Assembly: GCA_020353155.1 (NCBI GenBank)
Contig: CP070689.1
Coordinates: 2,752,082 to 2,808,043 of the forward strand
Source: Deltaproteobacteria bacterium
GTDB lineage: Bacteria; Desulfobacterota; Syntrophobacteria; BM002
DNA length: 55,962 nt
Reading direction: 5' to 3'
Of this stretch, positions 49,083-55,962 are shown piece by piece. Made by a program: the position numbers and the translations under genes. Under the pieces are notes generated by a model, which was given only the letters and a program-made list of their open reading frames with translations, searched no databases and was not told the origin of the DNA. The number at the start of each line of letters is the position of its first letter. Within the stretch, counting starts at the first letter, position 1.

Positions 49083-51446
49083 ATGAATACAGACAATCCA
49101 AAGCAAGATCCGTTGAGCGTCCTCGGGGTTATTCGCCGCCTGGAAGTAGGACCGGTGCAACTGAAACCACGGGTGATGACAGCTCCCTACAGAGTGACTC
49201 GGGACGGTGAAGTCCATGAAAATGAACTGATTTACCGGTTTGAGGAAGATGTCTTTGTACCCGGAGAACCTGCCTCCATCAACCTTGCAAGTATGATGGC
49301 CGCTCAGGTCGCCCTAAATTACGGGCTTTTTTGTGACGAGTTGGTTTTTCACGGATGGTTTGACGAACATGACCGGGGATTCATCGAAGAGATGGCCCAG
49401 AACACCGCCAGGGAGATATTCGTAAAAAAGTTTCTCGAACCGAATCCCTTCCTGCGCGGGCCGGCAACTGAACTTCCTCCGGTTAAACTGGAAAGCTATC
49501 TCAGGGCTAATTTAGTCTTCCCAGATGAAGGACAAGACAAATCCAGTAAAGATAAAAAGTGGACCCAGGGGTGGAAAGGCCAACGGAATCGCCACGCTGT
49601 CCTCTCCAGCGGAGGCAAAGACAGTCTTCTCACTTTCGGCCTTTTGAGGGAGTGCGGTCATGATGTCCATCCGATTTTTATCAACGAATCAGGCCGGCAT
49701 TGGTTTACCGCTCTCAATGCCTACCGATACTTCGCTGCAAATATAAGAAACACAGCGAGGGTTTGGACCAATTCCGACAGGCTGTTCAGTTGGATGCTCA
49801 GACATCTGCCCTTTGTGCGCAAGGATTTCTCCAGGATACGATCAGACCAGTACCCCATCCGCTTGTGGACCGTGGCCGTCTTCCTCTTTGGGGCTCTGCC
49901 CATCTTAAGAAAGAGAGGTATTGCCCGACTTCTTATTGGTGATGAGTTCGACACCACCCACAAATTGTCTCATCGCGGCATCAGTCACTATGACGGAATC
50001 TACGATCAAAGCCGTTTTTTCGACAATGCTCTAACCCGCTACTTTCACCGCAAGGGCTGGGCAATAAGCCAGTTTTCTATTCTCAGGCCCCTTTCAGAAC
50101 TCTTGATTCAGAAGATCCTGGTTGAACGCTATCCTGATCTGCAAAATCTTCAGGTTTCCTGCCATGCCACCCACAAGGAGGAAGACCGCGTTCATCCCTG
50201 CGGCCGCTGTGAAAAATGCAGGCGCATCTTAGCTATGCTGGTGGCTTTGGAGGCAGAGCCTTCCAACTGCGGTTATAAACAGGAGCAGATTGCCTCTTGC
50301 TTAAAGAATCTTCCAGTTAAGGGAATTAATCAGGAGAGCTCGGGCCTCCAGCATTTGGGCTTTATTTTGAAACAAAAGGGTCTCCTCACTGAAGGGTCCA
50401 TAGGAACGGCTAAACCGCGCCGCAGACCTGAAATAATGAAGTTGCGCTTCGATCCGGAAAAATCGCCCATGGAAGACATCCCTGTAGATTTGCGCGAGTC
50501 TTTATACTGGCTCTATCTGGAGCATGCTGCCGGATCAGTCAAGAGAAAGGGGAGGGTGTGGATCGACTTTGATCCTCTTGACGACCCGGCCATGACCAGA
50601 CCCTACCCCTTTGAATCCTTTGGGGTGCGGGCAGGAGCACCACCTTCCTCACCAGGTGATCGCTCCAAGTCCTATCTCTTGAGAGAGTTGACCTGGCCTG
50701 AAGCGGAAAAACGCCTTGAAGAGGTGGACGTGGCCCTGCTGCCGGTTGGCTCAATCGAACAGCATGGCCCCCATCTACCCCTGGACAGCGATGCCTTTGA
50801 CGCTGAGCACCTTGCCCACAAGGTGGCGGAGAAGTGTTCAGACCCCAAACCTTTGGTTCTGCCACTGATTCCATACGGTGTTTCTTACCACCATGAAGGT
50901 TTTTCCGGTACCATCAGCATCAGCCCCGATACCTTGTCCCAATTGGTCTACGAAATAGGGATGGGGGCAGCTCGCCAGGGGATAACCAAACTTTTGATCA
51001 TCAATGGCCATGGAGGCAACAGTCCAGCCTTGAATTTCGCCGCCCAGATGATCAATCGGGATGCTCACATATTCACCTGTGTGGATACGGGTGAAACCAG
51101 CGATCCAGACGTCGATGCCCTGGCCGAAACCCCTAACGACGTCCATGCAGGAGAGATAGAAACCAGCACGACTCTGGCGGTCCGGCCCGATCAGGTGAGG
51201 ATGGAAAAGGCGCGCACTTTCATACCTCAGTTTTCCAGCCGTTATTTGAATTTCACCTCTAAGAGAAGGGTGAACTGGTACGCCCACACCGCCAGGATTT
51301 CACCTGAAGGTGTCCTCGGTGACCCCACTAAAGCGAGTCGTGACAAGGGAAGACAGATTTGGGATTTGATGATCACAAATCTGGTGGAACTGGTAGAAGA
51401 TCTCAAAGGTTTGAGTCTCGACGAAATTTACCAGCGGCGGTATTAA
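49083..51446 (+). CDS. PP-loop ATPase / creatininase-family amidohydrolase fusion
   Basis: 787 aa from the ATG at 49083 (an upstream TTG adds four). Residues about 165-395 are a PP-loop (N-type ATP pyrophosphatase) domain: HAVLSSGGKDSLLTFG (SGGKDS 176-181), GDEFDTTHKL, and an ExsB-type zinc cluster CHATHKEEDRVHPCGRCEKCRRIL (C360, C373, C376, C379). Residues about 533-775 are a creatininase-type domain with GSIEQHGPHLPLDSD, NGHGGNS and NDVHAGEIETS, the metal and substrate residues of creatininase/MftE-type amidohydrolases. Adenylation/ligation and amide hydrolysis in one chain suggest a substrate that is both built and trimmed. No known enzyme with this layout is recognised. Confidence 0.88.
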   Translation: MNTDNPKQDPLSVLGVIRRLEVGPVQLKPRVMTAPYRVTRDGEVHENELIYRFEEDVFVPGEPASINLASMMAAQVALNYGLFCDELVFHGWFDEHDRGFIEEMAQNTAREIFVKKFLEPNPFLRGPATELPPVKLESYLRANLVFPDEGQDKSSKDKKWTQGWKGQRNRHAVLSSGGKDSLLTFGLLRECGHDVHPIFINESGRHWFTALNAYRYFAANIRNTARVWTNSDRLFSWMLRHLPFVRKDFSRIRSDQYPIRLWTVAVFLFGALPILRKRGIARLLIGDEFDTTHKLSHRGISHYDGIYDQSRFFDNALTRYFHRKGWAISQFSILRPLSELLIQKILVERYPDLQNLQVSCHATHKEEDRVHPCGRCEKCRRILAMLVALEAEPSNCGYKQEQIASCLKNLPVKGINQESSGLQHLGFILKQKGLLTEGSIGTAKPRRRPEIMKLRFDPEKSPMEDIPVDLRESLYWLYLEHAAGSVKRKGRVWIDFDPLDDPAMTRPYPFESFGVRAGAPPSSPGDRSKSYLLRELTWPEAEKRLEEVDVALLPVGSIEQHGPHLPLDSDAFDAEHLAHKVAEKCSDPKPLVLPLIPYGVSYHHEGFSGTISISPDTLSQLVYEIGMGAARQGITKLLIINGHGGNSPALNFAAQMINRDAHIFTCVDTGETSDPDVDALAETPNDVHAGEIETSTTLAVRPDQVRMEKARTFIPQFSSRYLNFTSKRRVNWYAHTARISPEGVLGDPTKASRDKGRQIWDLMITNLVELVEDLKGLSLDEIYQRRY

Positions 51447-51450
51447 GAGT

Positions 51451-52515
51451 ATGAAAATCATCCAGCTAGAAGGTTGGCCGGTTACTATGGAACTGGCCGA
51501 GCCCTACACCATCGCTTACGAGAGGGTAGAGGTAGCGACCAATATATTTATCCGGGTTGAAAGCAGCAGCGGGGTGACAGGCTACGGTTGCGCCGCGCCG
51601 GATGAGCACGTCACCGGCGAGACACCTGAAAGCGTTTTGAAAGCTTTAGATGATGTAGTTACGCCTGCAATGAAGGGATCGGATCCTCTGCGTCCAATTA
51701 TGCTTCTCGAAAGGCTCAAACCCCTGCTGCGATCTCAGCCCTCTGTCCTTGCCGCGGTAGACATGGCTCTTTTTGATATCTTGGGAAAGGTGTGCAACCT
51801 TCCTCTGTGGCGACTCCTGGGGGGATTCAGGGACCGAATTCGCACCAGCATCACTATAGGCATACTCCCGGAAAAGGAAACGGTTGAACGGGCCCGGGAA
51901 CTTGTGGCCCGGGGATTCAAGTGCCTCAAGCTCAAAGGTGGAATCGACGTTGAATCAGACATTTCCAGGGTTTTGCAGGTGAGGGAGGCAGTAGGCCGGG
52001 ACATCGAGTTGCGCTTTGACGCCAATCAGGGATTTTCGGTGGAAGAATCACTCAAGTTTGTGGAGAAAACACGCAAGGCTCGGCTGGAGTTGTTTGAGCA
52101 ACCTACTCCCAAAGGACAACCGGAAATGTTGCGACAGGTGAGCACTACTGTGGCCATACCGGTCATGGCAGACGAAAGTCTCACTTCCCTGAGGGATGCC
52201 TTCCGCATCGCCCGCCGTGGTCTGGCTGACATGGTAAATGTCAAGCTCATGAAGGTTGGCGGCATTTCTGAGGCCCTGCAAATAAATGCCGTCGCCCGAG
52301 CGGCAGGGCTGGAAGTCATGGTTGGCTGCATGGATGAGGCCGCCTTGGGAATATCTGCCGGGCTCCACTTTGCTCTCGCCCGTCCAAATGTGGTCTATGC
52401 CGACCTGGACGGCCACATTGGGCTAATGGGAGATCCTTCCGATGGTGTAGTAATACTTCAAAACGGCAGCCTTTTCCCCAATAACAATCCCGGCCTTGGT
52501 TTCAATATGGCCTAA
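51451..52515 (+). CDS. Enolase-superfamily dipeptide epimerase / DgcA-like racemase
   Basis: 354 aa, begins 4 bp after the previous stop. Muconate-lactonising subgroup features: K160-x-K162 (CLKLKGG), D190 (RFDANQG), E216 (ELFEQP), D241 (MADES) and K265/K268 (VNVKLMKVGG). The GCMDE and DLDGHIG loops are those of L-Ala-D/L-Glu epimerases and of N-acetyl-glutamate racemase DgcA. It would invert the alpha carbon of a dipeptide or N-acylated amino acid. Partner of the DUF1611 gene in this operon. Confidence 0.9.
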   Translation: MKIIQLEGWPVTMELAEPYTIAYERVEVATNIFIRVESSSGVTGYGCAAPDEHVTGETPESVLKALDDVVTPAMKGSDPLRPIMLLERLKPLLRSQPSVLAAVDMALFDILGKVCNLPLWRLLGGFRDRIRTSITIGILPEKETVERARELVARGFKCLKLKGGIDVESDISRVLQVREAVGRDIELRFDANQGFSVEESLKFVEKTRKARLELFEQPTPKGQPEMLRQVSTTVAIPVMADESLTSLRDAFRIARRGLADMVNVKLMKVGGISEALQINAVARAAGLEVMVGCMDEAALGISAGLHFALARPNVVYADLDGHIGLMGDPSDGVVILQNGSLFPNNNPGLGFNMA

Positions 52516-52557
52516 TTACCAATTGTCAGGGTATCTACAGGCACGAGGAGAACTCCC

Positions 52558-53454
52558 ATGGAGATAAAGCTTCAGGCCAAAGACCTGCACCTCGACATAA
52601 TCGCCAAATCCTGGAAAACCGTTCTTTACAACCTCTGTCTTATCTCTGCCGGCAGTCTAATTTTCGTCATAGGGATGAACTCCGTTTTGATTCCCAGTAA
52701 ACTGCTGAGTGCCGGAGTTACAGGTATTGCTCTCATATTTCACTATCTTTTTCCCAAATTGAACGTGGGACTTGCCTATTTTTTGCTGAACATACCCCTG
52801 ATGCTCTTGGGATTTTTCTCCATTAGTCGCAGATTTCTCCTCTATACCTTATACGGAATGGGCTTTTTCTCCCTGGCCGCCGCTTTTATCAAGCCACCCC
52901 CTGCCGTCATCGAGGACCCTATCCTCGCCGCCCTGTTCGCAGGCATCATCTGCGGAGCAGGAGTTGGAGTCATTCTGCGATCCATCGGCTCGACAGGTGG
53001 CATTGACATTTTGGCAGTGTACGTAAACCAGAAATTCGGCCTTCGTCCCGGCTCGGTTAGTTTTGTTTTTAATGCTATGGTGCTAATTGTTGGTGCTCAT
53101 TTTTTTGGACTGCAAATAGCCCTCTACACCCTCATCTATGTGTTCACCAGCAGCCGAGTGCTTGATGCCGTCCTCACAGGATTCAACCAGCGCATGGCCA
53201 CCATGGTTATTTCGGAGAAAACAGATGAGATGGCCAAAGAAATTTTCAAGAAGGTAAATCGGGGCGTTACTTTCCTTAAAGGTAAGGGGGCTTACACCGG
53301 CAAAGAAAGAGATGTGATCTTTACCGTCACCACTCTCACGGAACTTCCCAAGCTTAAGGATGTTATATTTGGCATCGACCCGGGCGCTTTCGTGGTGGTT
53401 AATAACACTCTGGAGGTCCTTGGAAGGCGGCACGGATCAAGGAAGGTCTATTGA
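52558..53454 (+). CDS. YitT family membrane protein (DUF161-DUF2179)
   Basis: 298 aa. Five to six TM segments (about 22-200; LIFVIGMNSVLIPSKLLSAGVTGIALIFHYLF, GGIDILAVYVNQKFG) and a cytosolic DUF2179 domain at the C-terminus (TDEMAKEIFKKVNRGVTFLKGKGAYTGKERDVIFTVTTLTELPKLKDVI). YitT proteins are conserved but uncharacterised membrane proteins, proposed transporters or permeases. As last gene of the operon it may export or import the operon's product. Its last 56 bp overlap a convergent small gene. Confidence 0.9.
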   Translation: MEIKLQAKDLHLDIIAKSWKTVLYNLCLISAGSLIFVIGMNSVLIPSKLLSAGVTGIALIFHYLFPKLNVGLAYFLLNIPLMLLGFFSISRRFLLYTLYGMGFFSLAAAFIKPPPAVIEDPILAALFAGIICGAGVGVILRSIGSTGGIDILAVYVNQKFGLRPGSVSFVFNAMVLIVGAHFFGLQIALYTLIYVFTSSRVLDAVLTGFNQRMATMVISEKTDEMAKEIFKKVNRGVTFLKGKGAYTGKERDVIFTVTTLTELPKLKDVIFGIDPGAFVVVNNTLEVLGRRHGSRKVY

Positions 53455-53614
53455 TTACAGCCTTCTCAAGCTTGGCCCGCGAAACCATGCATTTGCCAGG
53501 AGCTTCCCCAAAATTATTTTTGTGACATAGGCCCCATGGGAAGGCTACTCCACAACGCGCATATTCGCGGCATCTATTGGCAGAGTTCCGGTTTAGGAAG
53601 CACCACATCTTCAT
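53399..53614 (-). CDS. Small Cys-rich protein (71 aa), convergent with yitT
   Basis: ATG at 53614 with GAGAGGG at good spacing. CFLNRNSANRCREYARCGVAFPWGLCHKNNFGEAPGKCMVSRAKLEKAVIN carries five Cys in an orderly pattern, unlike a chance frame. No family name recognised; a metal or redox role is possible. It overlaps the 3' end of yitT by 56 bp. Confidence 0.55.
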   Translation of the reverse strand: MKMWCFLNRNSANRCREYARCGVAFPWGLCHKNNFGEAPGKCMVSRAKLEKAVINRPSLIRAAFQGPPECY

Positions 53615-53692
53615 GCTGGCCCTCTCAAAGTTGAGATTCGTAAGGACAGGTTGCTCAGATGCTAGTTGTTTCGCAGCCTCCCCTTTTGGCCC

Positions 53693-53868
53693 TTACTGAT
53701 GTCTCTTCTGAGTGACTGCGTAAGGTCTGTGCCACTTTCCCGGCTGTGGCTGGGGGAGCCCCTGGTCCGCCGAAGGCGGAAACAGGGAGGGGGCGCCTTC
53801 CCCCGGCCACAGGAGGGCTAGAAGTGACCAGACCGGGAGCCCTGGAACGACAGAAGAGACATCAGTAA
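53693..53868. repeat. 176-nt long hairpin element
   Basis: An 18-bp perfect inverted repeat TTACTGATGTCTCTTCTG (53693-53710 / 53851-53868) encloses a second stem (GGTCTG...CACTT 53724-53737 with AAGTG...CAGACC 53822-53834), a third (CTGTGGCTGGGGGA 53744-53757 with 53799-53812, one G-T pair) and a tip hairpin TCCGCC-GAA-GGCGGA (53766-53780). The whole element could form one rod. No coding frame. It may be a MITE or a structured RNA. Confidence 0.65.
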
Positions 53869-54013
53869 AACCACTTTCATTTGCACACCAATGTAAACTT
53901 GCTTTTGAACAGAGCTAAGAAGAATGATCCAGTCATTTTTGGGTAATCTCCTGGGGAATTTGACCACTTATGCCACAGCTGGTATCCTTTACTTTAGCAA
54001 GTGAGGTTGTGTA

Positions 54014-55012
54014 ATGTCTCCCACCAGATCCCGGCAGGATCGTCTGCGAGAACTCTACAAGGCTTTTAACTCCAAAGACAAGGTTCTCATAACAATATGT
54101 GCTGACCCTGATTCTCTGGCCTCGGCCATGGCTCTCAAGCGCCTTCTCTGGCGCAAGGTTAAGGGGGTAACTATTACCCATTTCAACGAAATCAAGCGTT
54201 TTGACAACCTCACCATGATTAGACTTTTGAAAATACCTTTAGTAAAACCCCAGAGGCTAAGAGTTTCTGACTTCACCAAGACTGTCCTTGTCGACGGTCA
54301 GCCCAATCACAGTGAATCATTTGCTGGGCTCAAATTTGATGTGATCATCGACCACCATCCCTTGACACAACAGTTGCAGGCCTGTTTTGTCGACATTCGT
54401 CCACGATATGGCTCTACGGCCACCATCATGACCGAGTATCTCCAGGCAGCCAAAATACGCCCCTCCAAGAGCCTGGCTACTGCCATTATTTTTGCCATAA
54501 AGGTTGACACCGGCAATTTTGAGTCGGGTGTAACAGAAGAGGACATCAAGGCCTTCCGTTATCTTTTCCCCTACGCCGACATGAATCTTTTGCGAAAGAT
54601 CGAGATGGCCGATATGCAGACGGAGGATCTTGAATATTTCCGCCGGGCTCTCGAAAACAAAGAGGTCATCGGGGGGAAAATCTTCACTCACCTTGGCCAA
54701 ATAGAGTCTCCGGACAATCTTGTACAGGTGGCCGATTTCTTCATGAGGCTCCATGAGATTGCCTGGGTTGTAGTCTCCGGTGTCTACCGAAAAACTCTGG
54801 TGGTGGTTATTCGTAACGATGGTTTCCGCAAGGATGCTGGGGCCTGGACAAACCGTGCATTCGGTCGCTTCGGTAGCGCTGGTGGCCGTCGGTCCAGAGC
54901 CCGGGCGGAGATTCCCCTGACTGATCTTCAGGAGCACCTCAGGAAAGACGACCCTACCGATCTAGGCCGCTTTGTAATCCGCCAGTTCAAAAAAGGTGGC
55001 GGCAGCCGATAA
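54014..55012 (+). CDS. DHH-family phosphoesterase (NrnA/RecJ-like)
   Basis: 332 aa. DHH domain: ITICADPDSLASAMAL (metal site I, DPDSLAS replaces DxDAxGS), VDGQPNHS, VIIDHHPL (the DHH), KVDTGNF. The DHHA1-type C-terminus includes VVVIRNDGFRKDAGAWTNRAFGRFGSAGGRRSRARAEIPL, with a G-G-RxxA-like loop. These are usually nanoRNases/pAp phosphatases or c-di-AMP phosphodiesterases; which one is not decided. ATG at 54014. Independent of the sigma54 operon. Confidence 0.88.
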   Translation: MSPTRSRQDRLRELYKAFNSKDKVLITICADPDSLASAMALKRLLWRKVKGVTITHFNEIKRFDNLTMIRLLKIPLVKPQRLRVSDFTKTVLVDGQPNHSESFAGLKFDVIIDHHPLTQQLQACFVDIRPRYGSTATIMTEYLQAAKIRPSKSLATAIIFAIKVDTGNFESGVTEEDIKAFRYLFPYADMNLLRKIEMADMQTEDLEYFRRALENKEVIGGKIFTHLGQIESPDNLVQVADFFMRLHEIAWVVVSGVYRKTLVVVIRNDGFRKDAGAWTNRAFGRFGSAGGRRSRARAEIPLTDLQEHLRKDDPTDLGRFVIRQFKKGGGSR

Positions 55013-55194
55013 TCTAATATTTGCCATTGCAGGTATGCTGGATTAATGAAATCGTGGAGCATGGGAAAACACCAAATTACAGGGTCTCAGTTGTCAGGAA
55101 AAAACCAACGGTAACACCTGAAACCTGAACACTGAAACCTTTGTAGTTGTGATTTTTCATAGTCCGAGTAACCCCTGTCGCACCTGGAGGACAT

Positions 55195-55962
55195 ATGGGT
55201 GTTTACAATCTTGATAAAATCTTCAAGCCTGCATCTATAGCAGTCATTGGTGCCAGTGAAAAAAAGGGTAGCATTGGCAGTGCCCTGGTGGAAAATCTCA
55301 CTCAGGGTGGTTTCCAGGGGCAAGTATATCCCGTAAACCCACGGTATGGCAGTATCCAAGGGCTCAAAGCTTACCCCTCTATTCTGGATACCAGCACCGC
55401 TGTAGGCCTTGCTATCATTGCAACTCCCATTGCTACGGTTCCCGGCGTGGTCAAGGAATGCGTTGGTGCTGGAGTTGAGGGAGCCATCATTATCTCTGCC
55501 GGGGGAAGGGAAACTGGAGCCAAGGGGCGCGAAATAGAAGATCAGATAGAAAGGGAGGCGAGAAAAGGAGGTCTTCGGGTCATTGGACCTAACTGTCTTG
55601 GAATCATTTGCCCTGAAAGGAATCTCAATGCCAGTTTTGCTTCCCGCATGCCCCAAAAGGGCAAACTTGCCTTTATTTCCCAAAGCGGCGCCATCTGCTC
55701 CGCTATTCTCGACCTCTCTCCCAAGGAAAACATCGGCTTCAGCTATTTCGTCAGCATTGGCTCCATGATGGATGTGGACTTTGGAGATTTGATCGATTAC
55801 CTGGGAACTGATCCAGAGGTTAGCAGCATCCTGCTTTATGTGGAAAGTTTGTCCAACTTCAGAAAGTTCATGAGTGCAGCCCGCGCCGCCTCTCGCCTGA
55901 AACCGATCGTGGTTCTAAAATCGGGGAGAAGCCCTGCTGGGATCAGAGCGGCAGCGTCCCAC
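55195..55962 (+). CDS. ADP-forming acyl-CoA ligase, CoA-binding N-terminus (cut by window edge)
   Basis: 256 codons up to the window edge, from an ATG with CTGGAGG upstream. The start MGVYNLDKIFKPASIAVIGASEKKGSIGSALVENL and VNPRYGSIQGLKAYPSILD are a CoA-binding Rossmann domain; VIGPNCLGIICP and KLAFISQSGAICSAILD belong to the succinyl-CoA-synthetase-like domain. This matches acetate/acyl-CoA ligase (ADP-forming) alpha or the fused alpha-beta protein, sometimes fused to a GNAT (protein acetyltransferase). The length and C-terminus are unseen, so the type is open. 55095-55140 upstream is a CACCTGAAACCTGAACACTGAAACC word repeat. Confidence 0.93.
   Translation, partial: MGVYNLDKIFKPASIAVIGASEKKGSIGSALVENLTQGGFQGQVYPVNPRYGSIQGLKAYPSILDTSTAVGLAIIATPIATVPGVVKECVGAGVEGAIIISAGGRETGAKGREIEDQIEREARKGGLRVIGPNCLGIICPERNLNASFASRMPQKGKLAFISQSGAICSAILDLSPKENIGFSYFVSIGSMMDVDFGDLIDYLGTDPEVSSILLYVESLSNFRKFMSAARAASRLKPIVVLKSGRSPAGIRAAASH

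Noticed and set aside
1..55962. tRNA, rRNA, CRISPR, integrase or transposase genes
   Set aside because: Looked for TTCGA-type T-loops, long direct repeats with spacers and transposase motifs; none were convincing.

Overview
The window looks like a chromosomal segment of a deltaproteobacterium (Desulfobacterota-like). This rests on gene content and arrangement: miaA-mutL, a PATAN/DUF4388 protein, a panC-divIVA-yggT group, valS-nadC, an HPF/cold-shock fusion, many small Cys-rich and zinc-ribbon proteins, and an enhancer-dependent sigma54 circuit. No rRNA, tRNA, CRISPR array, transposase or phage gene was seen. Genus-level placement is not possible from sequence reading alone.

Layout. 1-1080: the 5' part of an alpha/beta hydrolase, cut by the window edge, and a TetR repressor; both have the same 12-bp operator in front. 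1145-5299: PATAN protein, miaA and mutL (minus strand). 5642-8399: a GAF-GAF-degenerate GGDEF protein and mreB. 8663-15761: DUF167, panC, divIVA, yggT, proC, nadC, valS. 16115-21383: an acidic repeat protein, an LptF/LptG permease, a small lipoprotein, a lone receiver, a glycosyltransferase and a 57-aa protein. 21953-30687: zinc-ribbon protein, pdxST, two unknown proteins, an LMW-phosphatase-like protein, a J-domain protein, a REC-PAS-GGDEF-EAL protein and a glutaredoxin-thioredoxin reductase fusion. 31376-36648: two Hsp20 genes, an atypical histidine kinase, a lipoprotein, an HtrA protease and two hypotheticals.

37300-53454 is the most interesting part. Four sigma54 (-24/-12) promoters each have two to three 19-bp palindromes upstream (consensus TCGGAAC-N5-GTTCCGA), the nearest always 52-55 bp from the -24 GG. 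An NtrC-type activator with a degenerate receiver is encoded in the middle. The promoters face a DUF418-like membrane protein, a pair of small OB-like proteins (one exported, one cytosolic), a zinc-ribbon protein followed by an HPF-cold-shock fusion, and a five-gene operon. That operon encodes a threonine-synthase-like PLP enzyme, a DUF1611/DgcN-like protein, a PP-loop ATPase fused to a creatininase-type amidohydrolase, a dipeptide-epimerase-like enolase and a YitT membrane protein. I infer a locally encoded starvation or stress regulon that makes or recycles an amino-acid-derived small molecule and hibernates ribosomes; the product is unknown.

The window also holds a two-copy structured RNA candidate in front of small minus-strand genes (36688-36807 and 39235-39336), a folded mgtE leader, a 193-bp element with 20-bp terminal inverted repeats plus solo copies of its ends, a 176-nt hairpin element, and many spacers built from degenerate short word repeats. 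Genes too short or too truncated for a 60-aa cutoff were recovered by reading: the partial hydrolase, the partial CoA ligase at the right edge, a SAP-domain protein, a coiled-coil 59-mer and a 57-mer.
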